A DNA stretch of 42,473 nt, taken from NCBI GenBank assembly GCA_018711275.1, contig DVIN01000012.1:1-42473 (forward strand), given 5' to 3'. The position numbers and the translations under genes were made by a program. The stretch's first letter is position 1. The number at the start of each line of letters is the position of its first letter. Source of the DNA: Candidatus Pullilachnospira intestinigallinarum (lineage in GTDB: Bacteria > Bacillota > Clostridia > Lachnospirales > Lachnospiraceae). Positions 25,932-34,628 of this stretch are shown one piece after another. The notes under the pieces are model-generated. The model did no database searches. It had not been told where the DNA came from and saw nothing but the letters and a program-made list of their open reading frames with translations.

Positions 25932-26630
25932 TTATGCGCCTCCTTTCCTGGCCGTATCCTCTGTACCCGCCTGGCTGCAGAGGGTATTGGAGCAGGCCGC
26001 ACAGCCCGCCGCGCAGCCGGCCGTTCCCTGCCTTTTCTCCTGTTTTCCCTCTTTCAGTTTATTCTGCAGAGCCACCAGCATGGCCAGCACGAAAAATGCT
26101 CCCGGAGCCAGCACAAAAATTGTCGCTCCGCCCTCAAAAATCTGGAAACCGAAAATGGCGCCTCCGCCCAGCAGTTCCCGGACAATTCCGATACTTGTCA
26201 GACCCAGGGTAAAACCCAGCCCCATTCCGATTCCGTCAAACACAGAACTGACGGGACCGTGCTTGGAAGCGTAGGCTTCCGCTCTTCCCAGAATAATACA
26301 GTTCACCACAATCAGTGGAATATAGATTCCCAGAGAATCGTACAGAAAAGGGAGAAAGCCCTGCAGAAGAAACTGCACAATGGTCACAAAAGAGGCCACC
26401 ACCACGATATACGCCGGCATTCTCACTCCGTCAGGAATAACTTTCCGAAGCAGAGAAATCATCAGATTGGACATGGCCAGAATTACCATGGTGGTCAGTC
26501 CCATTCCCAGCCCATTGACCGCCGAAGTGGTCACCGCCAGAGTAGGACACATACCCAGCATCATCACGAATGTGGGATTTTCTTTTATAATACCGTTATA
26601 AAGCCTTTCGGCCGGCGAATGATCTTTCAC
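25932..26630 (-). CDS. rnfE: Rnf complex subunit RnfE, with Cys-rich tail
   Basis: This 232-residue membrane protein is homologous to RnfA. It shows NPTFVMMLGMCPTLAVT and IPLIVVNCIILGRAEAYA, the two conserved cysteine regions. The start is GTG at 26630 with AAAGGAG upstream. After the last membrane segment there is a cytoplasmic-type tail with four closely spaced cysteines (206, 210, 213, 218), which many RnfE proteins lack. The gap to rnfG is 78 bases and contains two small inverted repeats. Confidence 0.96.
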   Translation of the reverse strand: MKDHSPAERLYNGIIKENPTFVMMLGMCPTLAVTTSAVNGLGMGLTTMVILAMSNLMISLLRKVIPDGVRMPAYIVVVASFVTIVQFLLQGFLPFLYDSLGIYIPLIVVNCIILGRAEAYASKHGPVSSVFDGIGMGLGFTLGLTSIGIVRELLGGGAIFGFQIFEGGATIFVLAPGAFFVLAMLVALQNKLKEGKQEKRQGTAGCAAGCAACSNTLCSQAGTEDTARKGGA

Positions 26631-26708
26631 GAAAAAACTCCTTTCCTAATTCTGTTTCCAAGGCCGTATGGCCATAAAGGGATCCCCTCGGGGAAGTCCT
26701 TCTTTTTG

Positions 26709-27323
26709 TCAGTTATCCGTCCCCAGCAGACGGAACGCGCACAGTCCCGCGTTGACTGCGTCAGTCACTGCGCTGGTAGTAATGGTGGCACCGCTGATGG
26801 CATCGATTTCATTTTCCGCAGACGCCCCGTTTTTGGTATAGGCAAACGCCTCCACCTGTTTTCCGGCAAACTGACCGCGAAATTCTTCTGTATCCGCTTT
26901 CATTCCAAGTCCCGCTGTCTCGCTGATGGAAAGGAAGGAAATTCCATTCACCATACCATCCAGACCAACGCCCATGGAAAACCGAATCTCCCCTCCGTAA
27001 CCGGCCGTGGAAAGCACCGTAATGGCATATCCCAGAAGCCGCCCGTCTTCATCCAGAGCCTCATTCACCTCCTGGATACTGTCCTGCGTATAGCCCTCCG
27101 CATCCAGGCCTTCCCGGATCTGCTCTGCCCTGGCCGTGTCCAGGTTCAATGTCTGAAACTGTTCCGCATCGGGAAACACTTCCTGATAAGCCTCCTGTCT
27201 GGCCAGTTCCTCCTGTCTGGCAATGGGGTCTTTGGTGATCCCGTAAACCGCTCCCAGAGCCAGCCCCGCCACCAGCGTGATGGCTGTCAGAGCCAGGGCG
27301 TCCCGGATAATCTTACTGCTCAT
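26709..27323 (-). CDS. rnfG: Rnf complex subunit RnfG (covalent FMN)
   Basis: This 204-residue protein is anchored by one N-terminal membrane helix (DALALTAITLVAGLALGAVYG). The FMN-binding domain contains GYGGEIRFSMGVG, the ETAGLGMKAD segment and the SGATITT motif, whose threonine carries covalently bound FMN (attached by ApbE in known systems; no apbE is in this window). The ATG at 27323 has AAAGGGGG upstream and overlaps the end of rnfD by 11 bases. Confidence 0.96.
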   Translation of the reverse strand: MSSKIIRDALALTAITLVAGLALGAVYGITKDPIARQEELARQEAYQEVFPDAEQFQTLNLDTARAEQIREGLDAEGYTQDSIQEVNEALDEDGRLLGYAITVLSTAGYGGEIRFSMGVGLDGMVNGISFLSISETAGLGMKADTEEFRGQFAGKQVEAFAYTKNGASAENEIDAISGATITTSAVTDAVNAGLCAFRLLGTDN

Positions 27324-28275
27324 GTACTCTGCCCCCTTTCCCAAAGGCTGCCGGAATGGTCAGCCGCTCAATCAGCGGAATCAGCAGGTTACTGAAGATA
27401 ATGGCATAGGAAACCCCTTCCGCGGAGGAACCAAATACGCGGAAAATTCCCGTCATAATTCCCAGAATCACACCGTAGACCACCCTTCCGGCAGGCGTGA
27501 TGGGACTGGTCACATAATCCGTGGCCATGAACCAGGCTCCCAGCATCAGTCCGCCTCCCAAAAGCTGGCCCAGAAGGTATGTGCCGTCCGCTCCATGTCC
27601 CCCGAAAAGAAGCAGAAAAATCAGGAAGCTGGCCAGATACGTCAGCGGAATCCGCAGGTCAATCACCCGCATAATTACCAGAAAAACCCCTCCCAAAAGC
27701 AGCGCCAGAGCCGAAGTCTCTCCGATGGTTCCTCTGGTACATCCCAGAAACATGGACATCAGATCCACCGATTCCCCAGCCCTCATGGCAGCCAGAGGCG
27801 TGGCTCCGGATACAGTATCTGTCAGCGTCCCAAAACCGCCGGTGACAGAAAAATCCGTCATGGCTCCCGTAAAGGCCAGCAGCAGGAAACATCTGGCTGC
27901 CAGCGCCGGATTCATAAAATTCTGTCCCAGCCCGCCAAACAGCTGCTTCACCACAAGGATTGCGAAAATCCCGCCGATCACCGGGATCCACCAGGGTGCG
28001 GACGGCGGCAGGTTCAGCGCCAGAAGAAGTCCTGTCACCACCGCGCTGAGATCCTTCAGCGTAGATTCCTTATGCAGCAGGCGTTCATAAACTCCCTCCG
28101 CGGCCACACAGACAGCGATGGAAATCAAGATCAGACAAAGGGCCCTCACTCCGAAATTCCAGATACCGAACAGCGTCGCCGGCAACAGGGCGAGAATCAC
28201 CATGGCCATCAGATTCGGCGTCGCCGTCCTGGACCGGATATGCGGGGAGGAGGATACATGCAGCATTTCTTTCAT
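27313..28275 (-). CDS. rnfD: Rnf complex subunit RnfD (covalent FMN)
   Basis: This 320-residue polytopic membrane protein belongs to the NqrB/RnfD family. It begins MKEMLHVSSSPHIRS, has NPALAARCFLLLAF, and carries the SGATPL motif, where the threonine binds FMN covalently. The start overlaps the rnfC stop in an ATGA arrangement, with GGAGGGAG upstream, giving translational coupling. It moves electrons through the membrane between RnfG and the Fe-S subunits. Confidence 0.97.
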   Translation of the reverse strand: MKEMLHVSSSPHIRSRTATPNLMAMVILALLPATLFGIWNFGVRALCLILISIAVCVAAEGVYERLLHKESTLKDLSAVVTGLLLALNLPPSAPWWIPVIGGIFAILVVKQLFGGLGQNFMNPALAARCFLLLAFTGAMTDFSVTGGFGTLTDTVSGATPLAAMRAGESVDLMSMFLGCTRGTIGETSALALLLGGVFLVIMRVIDLRIPLTYLASFLIFLLLFGGHGADGTYLLGQLLGGGLMLGAWFMATDYVTSPITPAGRVVYGVILGIMTGIFRVFGSSAEGVSYAIIFSNLLIPLIERLTIPAAFGKGGRVHEQ

Positions 28276-29606
28276 TTCTTTTCTCCCTCCTTTTTCCGGT
28301 TCGCGAGAACCATCTTTCTCATGGATCTGATCTCCTGGGCCAGGGGACGCCTGGCAGGACAGACGTAGCTGCAGCTGCCGCACTCGCAGCACTCCATGCC
28401 ATAATATTTCAGAAAATTCTTCTCATCTCCATACCGGGCAAACCGGGCCAGCCGGGCCGGCACCAGCCGCTCCGGACATTCCGCCACACACCGGCCGCAG
28501 TTGATACAGGCGGTGGGCTTGTGACGGCTCACCTCATCCGCTGAAAGGCAGAGCAGCCCGGAAGTGGTCTTCGTCACCGGAATATGAAGATCGAAGAGCG
28601 CAAATCCCATCATGGGACCGCCGGAAACCAGTTTTTCCACCGGCTTTGTCAAACCCCCCGCGGCCTCCAGAAGCTCCCCGTGATCCATCCCCAGGGGAGC
28701 CAGAAAATTGGAAGGCCGGGCTACCGCGTCTCCGGTCACCGTCACAATCCGCTCCGTCACCGGTTTCCCCAGAACCACTGCCCGGTAGACAGCTGCCGCG
28801 GTCTGGGCGTTGTCCACCACACAGCCCGCGTCAGCCGGAAGCAGAGAGGAATTGATCTTTCTTCCCGTGACGGCATAAATCAGCATTCGCTCCGCGCCCT
28901 GAGGATACTTTGTTTTCAGAACCCGCACCTGAAGGGAAGGATCCCCGGCACAGGCCTGTTCCATGACCCGGATACACTCCGGTTTGTTGTCCTCGATACA
29001 GACCACCCCTTTCGCATGGGGAAAAAGCTGAAGAAGGATCCGCAGACCGCCCGCCACCTGTTCCGGATATTCCAGCATCTGCCGGTAATCCGCGGTAAGA
29101 TACGGTTCGCACTCTGCTCCGTTGATCAGCACATAATCGATTTTTTCCGGATCTTTCGGGGACAACTTCACATGGGTGGGAAATCCGGCGCCTCCCATCC
29201 CCGCCACACCGGCTTCCCGGATCCGCTCCAGAATCTCTTCCCTGGAGAGCTGTCCGGGATCCCCCGCCGGGTCCGCAGCCGCCGCTTCCTGATACATGCC
29301 GTCATTCTCCACGATTACCGCATCACAGACGCTGCCCGCAGCCGTAAGCCGCTGTTCAATGCCTTTTACGGTGCCGGAAACAGACGCGTGAACCGGTACC
29401 GACACAAATCCGGACGCCTCCGCGATCTTCTGCCCTGCCAGTACCCGATCCCCCTTTTTCACCAGAGGACGGGCCGGCACTCCGATATGCTGGGACAGCA
29501 AATACGCCAGCTCCTTTCCCGGCTTCACCTGCCGGATGGAACTGTCTTTGGACAATTCCTTATTGCCAGGGGGATGAATTCCTCCCCGGAAACTGCTTAA
29601 ACCCAT
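28272..29606 (-). CDS. rnfC: Rnf complex subunit RnfC (NADH site)
   Basis: This 444-residue soluble subunit binds NAD(H) and FMN. The N-terminus reads MGLSSFRGGIHPPGNKELS, then a Rossmann-like region with EAGVAGMGGAGFPTHVKL and INGAECEPYLTADYR. Two 4Fe-4S motifs near the end are CINCGRCVAECP and CCECGSCSYVCP. The ATG at 29606 is preceded by AAGGAGG; the longer in-frame start lies inside the preceding gene. It is the first rnf gene of the operon, 34 bases after the PF06541 gene. Confidence 0.97.
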   Translation of the reverse strand: MGLSSFRGGIHPPGNKELSKDSSIRQVKPGKELAYLLSQHIGVPARPLVKKGDRVLAGQKIAEASGFVSVPVHASVSGTVKGIEQRLTAAGSVCDAVIVENDGMYQEAAAADPAGDPGQLSREEILERIREAGVAGMGGAGFPTHVKLSPKDPEKIDYVLINGAECEPYLTADYRQMLEYPEQVAGGLRILLQLFPHAKGVVCIEDNKPECIRVMEQACAGDPSLQVRVLKTKYPQGAERMLIYAVTGRKINSSLLPADAGCVVDNAQTAAAVYRAVVLGKPVTERIVTVTGDAVARPSNFLAPLGMDHGELLEAAGGLTKPVEKLVSGGPMMGFALFDLHIPVTKTTSGLLCLSADEVSRHKPTACINCGRCVAECPERLVPARLARFARYGDEKNFLKYYGMECCECGSCSYVCPARRPLAQEIRSMRKMVLANRKKEGEKK

Positions 29607-29640
29607 ACGATCCTGCCTCCTTGTTTTTTCTTTTTTTCTG

Positions 29641-30555
29641 TTATGATTCTTTTTTCCCTCGTTTTCTTCCATGCTTCCGGAGCCGGTTGACATGACTGGT
29701 CAGCGTGGGATACGCCCTCAGATGCCTTCTGGCATTGCGCCCCAGATTCTCCCGCAGTTCCGTATAGCGGGCAGCCAGCGCATCGTAACGCTCCAGAATA
29801 CGCTGCTGGAAATCCTCTGTGATTTCCTGCCGGTCCGCCAGATCCTTCAGCCGTTCTTTCCATTCTCCCGGGAAATCCATATGACCTGCCAGCAGTTCCT
29901 TCCGGTACATTCCGGCACGCTCCCTGATCTGAACGGCAGCATCATACAGCCGGAGATTCTGGACAGAACTCTGTATATCCTGCTGAAATCCGTCCCAGGC
30001 CTCGTCCAGCCGGGCAAGACGGTCTTTCAGATGGAAAGCCGCAGCGGCCGAGAAACCAAAATCCACCGCATAGCCGACAGACCACACCGCTTCCACGATA
30101 TATCCGGCCCATCTGGAAACCTGATCCACCAGCCATGCCACCGGCGGATGAATCACATAAAAAAGAAGCAGCGTAAAAGCTCCCCAGGCCAGTGAACTTC
30201 CCAGACAGATCTTCCCTCTGAAATTAAATTTCTTTTCACTGTAATCCCACCAACTGGTGTGAAAGATGGCCTCCATCAACACACCGGTCACATATTCCAG
30301 CACTGTGGCCACCACCAGTCCTCCACAGTACAGCAGCACCGGATATGCTCCCAACGGCCGAAGCGTCACATAAATCACCACTGCTCCCACGCCGTAAATA
30401 GTAACAAACGGGCCGCTGACAAATCCCCTGTTCACAAACCGGTGTGATTTTGCCGACACATAGCAGCTCTCCCATACCCATCCCAGAAAACTGTATACGA
30501 TAAACCATCCCAGAATATGATACAGATCCACTCCCAAAATCTTCGTTTCCATCAT
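29641..30555 (-). CDS. PF06541 (putative ABC-transporter/CmpB-like) membrane protein
   Basis: 304 residues. The first ~175 are a polytopic membrane domain with ILGWFIVYSFLGWVWESCY, NRGFVSGPFVTIYGVGA and TSWWDYSEKKFNFRGKICLGSS, the hallmarks of PF06541. The rest is a basic, helical cytoplasmic region rich in Arg and Leu. Despite the database name, no ATPase partner is present and function is unknown. The ATG at 30555 follows AGGGGGACAG. It is the first gene of the transcript that continues into rnfC, with a consensus promoter upstream, so it may be co-made with Rnf. Confidence 0.86.
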   Translation of the reverse strand: MMETKILGVDLYHILGWFIVYSFLGWVWESCYVSAKSHRFVNRGFVSGPFVTIYGVGAVVIYVTLRPLGAYPVLLYCGGLVVATVLEYVTGVLMEAIFHTSWWDYSEKKFNFRGKICLGSSLAWGAFTLLLFYVIHPPVAWLVDQVSRWAGYIVEAVWSVGYAVDFGFSAAAAFHLKDRLARLDEAWDGFQQDIQSSVQNLRLYDAAVQIRERAGMYRKELLAGHMDFPGEWKERLKDLADRQEITEDFQQRILERYDALAARYTELRENLGRNARRHLRAYPTLTSHVNRLRKHGRKRGKKES

Positions 30556-30636
30556 CTGTCCCCCTTCCTGCCCTGAAGTTATCTCCACAGAGGGTATATT
30601 TACTGAAAAAAGCACTGTATTTTTCTTATGGGTTAT

Positions 30637-30665
30637 ATTATACTGATAAATACTTGGAAAAACAA
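30637..30665 (-). promoter_or_regulatory. Sigma-A promoter of the PF06541-rnf operon
   Basis: On the minus strand TTGTTT (30660-30665) and a perfect TATAAT (30637-30642) are 17 bases apart, about 80 bases before the start codon. Confidence 0.82.
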
Positions 30666-30740
30666 GACGATAAACGCTGCTGCGGCATCGTCCGCATAAT
30701 CGTTCGCCATCCATTTTCTTACCGTTAACAGGAGGTATTC

Positions 30741-31817
30741 ATGCACATCATTGAACATAAAATTCCGAACCCGCTGTCCTCTCTTCCCGCCAGATGGTTT
30801 CCGGATCCGAAAGGGACTGTTTTTTTCGATATTGAAACCACCGGTCTATCCTGGCGGAACTCCCACCTGTATCTTCTGGGCGTTATCTGTTTTGAGGAAG
30901 GCCGGTGGACACTCCGGCAGTGGTTCTGCCAGCGCCCCTCTGAGGAGGAAACGGTTCTGGAAGAATTTTCAAAACTGCTGAAGAGCCGCACGCTGCTGGT
31001 GCATTTTAACGGCAAAGGCTTCGATCTCCCTTATCTGATGCACAAATATACCTTTTACCGGAAAGAATCCCCCTTCGAACCGCTGAACCAGCTGGATCTT
31101 TACGAAAAACTGCTGCCCTGTAAAAAGCTGCTGGGGCTGACCCACATGCGCCAGAGAGATCTGGAAATCTTTACCGGCCTGTGCCGGAAGGATCCGTTTA
31201 CCGGCGGCGATCTGATCTCCTGCTATCAGGAATATCTGAAAACCGCGTCGGAAGATCTTCTGAACACACTGCTGCTCCACAACCGGGAGGATATGGAGGG
31301 AATGTTGGCACTTCTTCCTCTCCTGGCATTTCCCGGCCTGCAAAACGGTACCCTTTCCTTTTGTATCCGGGGAGAACAAACGGAAAAGAATGCCCGCTTT
31401 CAGCTGATCCTTCCACTGTCTCTTCCGGTATGCCTGGACCGTACGTTGCAGAATATACATTTTACGGTCAGAGACCGCGAGGCAGTGTTGACCGTTCCTT
31501 TTTTTGAGGGAACACTGAAGTTTTTTTATGAAAACTACAAAGATTACTACTATCTTCCCCTGGAGGATGAGGCCATTCACAAAAGTGTGGGCGTCTATGT
31601 AGACAGAGCTCACCGGCGTCCCGCCAAAGCAGCCGACTGCTACCGGCGTGTCAGCGGCAGATTTCTTCCGCAGTTTTCCCAGCTGTTTACTCCCGCCTTC
31701 CGGGAAGATTACCGCTCCTCCCTGCTGTTCTTCCAGCCCTCCTCGGCTTTCTTTCACCAGGAGGAAGATATGATTTCCTACGTCCGTCATCTGCTGATAC
31801 AGCTGAAAAAAGGATAA
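30741..31817 (+). CDS. YprB-like ribonuclease H fold (DnaQ-type) exonuclease
   Basis: This 358-residue protein has the DEDD exonuclease start VFFDIETTGLS (about residues 27-37), then LVHFNGKGFDLPYL and LLHNREDMEGMLALLPLL. This is the arrangement of the RNase H-like domain in Bacillus YprB, whose function is unknown. The C-terminal half has no recognised domain. AGGAGG precedes the ATG. It is monocistronic, divergent from the PF06541-rnf operon and convergent with the rpsA-like gene. Confidence 0.88.
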   Translation: MHIIEHKIPNPLSSLPARWFPDPKGTVFFDIETTGLSWRNSHLYLLGVICFEEGRWTLRQWFCQRPSEEETVLEEFSKLLKSRTLLVHFNGKGFDLPYLMHKYTFYRKESPFEPLNQLDLYEKLLPCKKLLGLTHMRQRDLEIFTGLCRKDPFTGGDLISCYQEYLKTASEDLLNTLLLHNREDMEGMLALLPLLAFPGLQNGTLSFCIRGEQTEKNARFQLILPLSLPVCLDRTLQNIHFTVRDREAVLTVPFFEGTLKFFYENYKDYYYLPLEDEAIHKSVGVYVDRAHRRPAKAADCYRRVSGRFLPQFSQLFTPAFREDYRSSLLFFQPSSAFFHQEEDMISYVRHLLIQLKKG

Positions 31818-31860
31818 TAATTTCGTCTTGCGGCTTCCGTGCCCCAGGACAGAATATCGC

Positions 31861-31927
31861 AAAAAGGCCATGGAAGAAAACCTGTACCGTCCGATACAGC
31901 GCTCTCTCCCATGGCCTCTTCTGTTTT
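31861..31927. terminator. Bidirectional terminator between yprB-like and rpsA-like genes
   Basis: AGGCCATGG (31865-31873) pairs with CCATGGCCT (31909-31917), with an inner stem CTGTA/TACAG at 31881-31900. T runs follow on the plus strand (TTTTTT at 31924) and on the minus strand (five T), so it can end both converging transcripts. Confidence 0.8.
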
Positions 31928-32012
31928 TTATCTCTGACAACAGAACGTGTGCCGGGCACACCTTCCGTTGTCCAAAGGATACTGAAAATTCTCTTTACGA
32001 GTCTTCTGCACC

Positions 32013-33098
32013 TTACTCTTCTTCGCTCTCCTCCTCAGCGGGAGCTGCGTTCTCCAGAGCTTTCATGCTCAGGCTGATCTTCTTCTCATCGCCGTTGAAA
32101 TCCACAACTTTGGCGGTGATCTTCTGTCCTACCTTCAGCACATCGGAGGGTTTCTCCACATGCTCTCTGGAAATCTGGGAAACGTGCAGCAGCGCGTCCA
32201 CGCCCGGCTCCAGTTCTACAAATGCGCCGAAATCCGTCATACGGGCAATCACGCCCTCCACCACGTTACCGGCCGCATATTTCTCGTCTGCGGTCAGCCA
32301 CGGGTTCTGATCCTCAAACTTCAGGCTCAGGGCGATCTTGTCGCCGTTGATATCTTTGATCAGGACTTTCAGGGGTTCACCCACCTTGAACAGCTTCTTG
32401 GGATTCTCCACTCTGCCCCAGCTCATCTCGGAGATGTGCAGCAGGCCGTCGGCTCCGCCCAGGTCAATGAATGCGCCGAAATCGGTCACGTTCTTCACCA
32501 CGCCTTCCACGGTGTCGCCCACATGGATTCTCTCAAACAGCTCTCTCTGCTTCTCTGCCTTCTCAGCCAGCAGCAGCTGTTTTCTGTCGCCGATGATTCT
32601 TCTTCTTCTGGGATTGAACTCGGTGATCACAAACTCAATCTCCTGATCCGCGTATTTGTTCAGATCTCTCTCATAGGTATCGGATACAAGGCTTGCGGGG
32701 ATAAATACTCTGGCCTCGTCGATGACTACGCTCAGTCCGCCGTTGAGCACCTGTGTCACTTTTGCCTTCAGGACTTCCTTGTTCTCGAAAGCCTCCTCCA
32801 GTCTCTTGTTGCCTTTCTCTGCTGCCAGTCTCTTATAGGTCAGCAGCACCTGGCCCTCGCCGTCGTTCACCTTCAGCACCTTCACTTCCATGGTGTCGCC
32901 CGGTTTCACGACTGTGGTCAGATCCACAGAGGAGTCGTTGCTGTATTCACTCTTTGTGAGAATACCGTCTGCTTTGTAACCAATATTTAAAATAATCTCG
33001 TCTTCTTTGACATCGATTACGGTACCCTCGACTACCTCTCCGTTTCTGATGGTTTTAAATGATTCTTCCAGCATCTGTTCAAAACTTTTTTCTGACAT
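32013..33098 (-). CDS. rpsA: Ribosomal protein S1-like RNA-binding protein
   Basis: This 361-residue protein has four S1 domains at about 19-90, 107-175, 193-262 and 278-348. The third and fourth show the RNA-binding VTDFGAF pattern and the second is the most diverged. The tail is Glu-rich. The ATG at 33098 is preceded by AGGAGG, which lies inside the last codons of ispH, so the genes overlap by 20 bases. In many Clostridia ispH and this protein are fused or adjacent. It is shorter than six-domain E. coli S1. Confidence 0.93.
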   Translation of the reverse strand: MSEKSFEQMLEESFKTIRNGEVVEGTVIDVKEDEIILNIGYKADGILTKSEYSNDSSVDLTTVVKPGDTMEVKVLKVNDGEGQVLLTYKRLAAEKGNKRLEEAFENKEVLKAKVTQVLNGGLSVVIDEARVFIPASLVSDTYERDLNKYADQEIEFVITEFNPRRRRIIGDRKQLLLAEKAEKQRELFERIHVGDTVEGVVKNVTDFGAFIDLGGADGLLHISEMSWGRVENPKKLFKVGEPLKVLIKDINGDKIALSLKFEDQNPWLTADEKYAAGNVVEGVIARMTDFGAFVELEPGVDALLHVSQISREHVEKPSDVLKVGQKITAKVVDFNGDEKKISLSMKALENAAPAEEESEEE

Positions 33099-33936
33099 AT
33101 TCTTGAACCTCCTCAATTATATTATTCGGGGTGGAAGCCCCCGCTGTAATACCTACGCAACCAATACATTGAAAAGGCCCAGTATCCAAATCAACAAGTG
33201 TCTGTATATAGTAAGTATTCTCACACTCTCTTCTACATATCTCGTATAATTTCTGGGTATTGGAACTGTGTCTGCCGCCAATGACAATCATGGTATCTGC
33301 TTCGCAGGCGATCCGCCTTGCCTCGGCCTGTCTCTCTTCCGTGGCATTACAGATCGTATTTAAAACAATTCTATCATACCTCTTTTTCTCCAGAATTTCA
33401 ACTAAATCTTTAAATTTGTTGTAATTAAATGTCGTCTGGGACACAATACACACCTTTGTGCCCTCCGGAAACTCCAGATTTTCGGCCTCTTCGAGGGTGG
33501 AAATCACGGTGGAGGGGCCCTGGCACCAGCCCCGGATTCCTTCCACCTCCGGGTGGGAGGCGTCGCCGGTAATCACAATCTGCCAGCCTTCCCTGCTGTA
33601 TTTTTCCACAATCCGGTGAATCTTCCGGACAAAGGGACAGGTGGCGTCCACGCAGGCAAGCCCCCGCTCCTCAATCAGCCGGTAAATCTCCTCCGGCACG
33701 CCGTGGGAGCGGATCACCACCGTTCCCTGGGTGAGCGCCTCCAGATCCCGGCGGCCCTGCAGCACCTGAACGCCCCTGGTCTCCAGATCCGCCACCACTT
33801 CTTCGTTGTGGATGATGGGGCCGTAGGTGTAGACGGGGCCGCCGTCTTTTTTCACCTGTTCATATACCGTTTCCACTGCCCGCTTCACGCCAAAGCAGAA
33901 GCCGGCCGTTTTTGCTACCCTGATCTTCTCCATCAT
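33079..33936 (-). CDS. ispH: 4-hydroxy-3-methylbut-2-enyl diphosphate reductase
   Basis: This 285-residue Fe-S enzyme catalyses the last step of the MEP isoprenoid pathway, making IPP and DMAPP. The three cluster cysteines are in KTAGFCFGVKRA (14), VDATCPFV and NTICNATEERQ; the proton-donor glutamate is in TGDASHPEVEGI; GRHSSNTQKL and CVGITAGASTP are also present. The start overlaps the cmk stop (ATGATG), and the end overlaps the S1-like gene. Confidence 0.97.
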   Translation of the reverse strand: MMEKIRVAKTAGFCFGVKRAVETVYEQVKKDGGPVYTYGPIIHNEEVVADLETRGVQVLQGRRDLEALTQGTVVIRSHGVPEEIYRLIEERGLACVDATCPFVRKIHRIVEKYSREGWQIVITGDASHPEVEGIRGWCQGPSTVISTLEEAENLEFPEGTKVCIVSQTTFNYNKFKDLVEILEKKRYDRIVLNTICNATEERQAEARRIACEADTMIVIGGRHSSNTQKLYEICRRECENTYYIQTLVDLDTGPFQCIGCVGITAGASTPNNIIEEVQEYVRKKF

Positions 33937-34601
33937 TTCCTTCTCTCTTCAAAGGCCGCAAGCACCGCCGCCGTCACCTCTTCGATGGTCATATGGGAGG
34001 CGTCCACCAGCACCGCGTCCTCTGCCTGGCGAAGCGGGGAGATCTCTCTGGTCATATCCCGATGATCCCGATCACGGATGTCCTCTTCGATTTTCTTAAG
34101 GCTCTCCTCCTGTCCTTTCTCCTTCAGTTCCAGATATCTTCGTCTGGCCCGCTCCTCCACACTGGCCGTCAGATAGATTTTCACCGTGGCATCCGGCAGC
34201 ACGCAGGTTCCGATGTCTCTGCCGTCCATCACCACATTCTCCCGGGTCGCCAGCTGCTGCTGAAACTGCACCAGCTTTTCGCGGACTTTCCCGTTGACGG
34301 AGGTGCGGGAGGCCATATCGCCCACCTCTTCCCGGCGGATCTGCCCGGTGACATTTTCCCCGTTGAGATATACCTGCTGCTCCCCGTCTTCATAGCGGAT
34401 GGAAACATCCACATCCTGCACCGCCTCCTCGATGGCTGCCGTATCCGCCGGGTCAATGCCGTGCTTCAGAAAATACAGGCCCATGGCCCGATACATGGCT
34501 CCCGTATCCACATAAATGAAGGAAAGCGCCGCCGCCGCCCGTCTGGCAATGGTACTCTTTCCCGCCCCTGCGGGGCCGTCAATGGCAATACTGTAACTCA
34601 T
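33933..34601 (-). CDS. cmk: Cytidylate kinase
   Basis: This 222-residue enzyme phosphorylates CMP and dCMP. It shows the P-loop GPAGAGKST (9-17), YVDTGAMYRA (31-40), DGRDIGTCVLPDA and the lid segment RDHRDMTREISPL. AAAGGAAG precedes the ATG. It lies 27 bases after the BaiN-like gene and overlaps ispH. The cmk-ispH-rpsA order is typical of Clostridia. Confidence 0.97.
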   Translation of the reverse strand: MSYSIAIDGPAGAGKSTIARRAAAALSFIYVDTGAMYRAMGLYFLKHGIDPADTAAIEEAVQDVDVSIRYEDGEQQVYLNGENVTGQIRREEVGDMASRTSVNGKVREKLVQFQQQLATRENVVMDGRDIGTCVLPDATVKIYLTASVEERARRRYLELKEKGQEESLKKIEEDIRDRDHRDMTREISPLRQAEDAVLVDASHMTIEEVTAAVLAAFEERRK

Positions 34602-34628
34602 TTATTTCTTCCTTTCTGTTCAGGTTTT

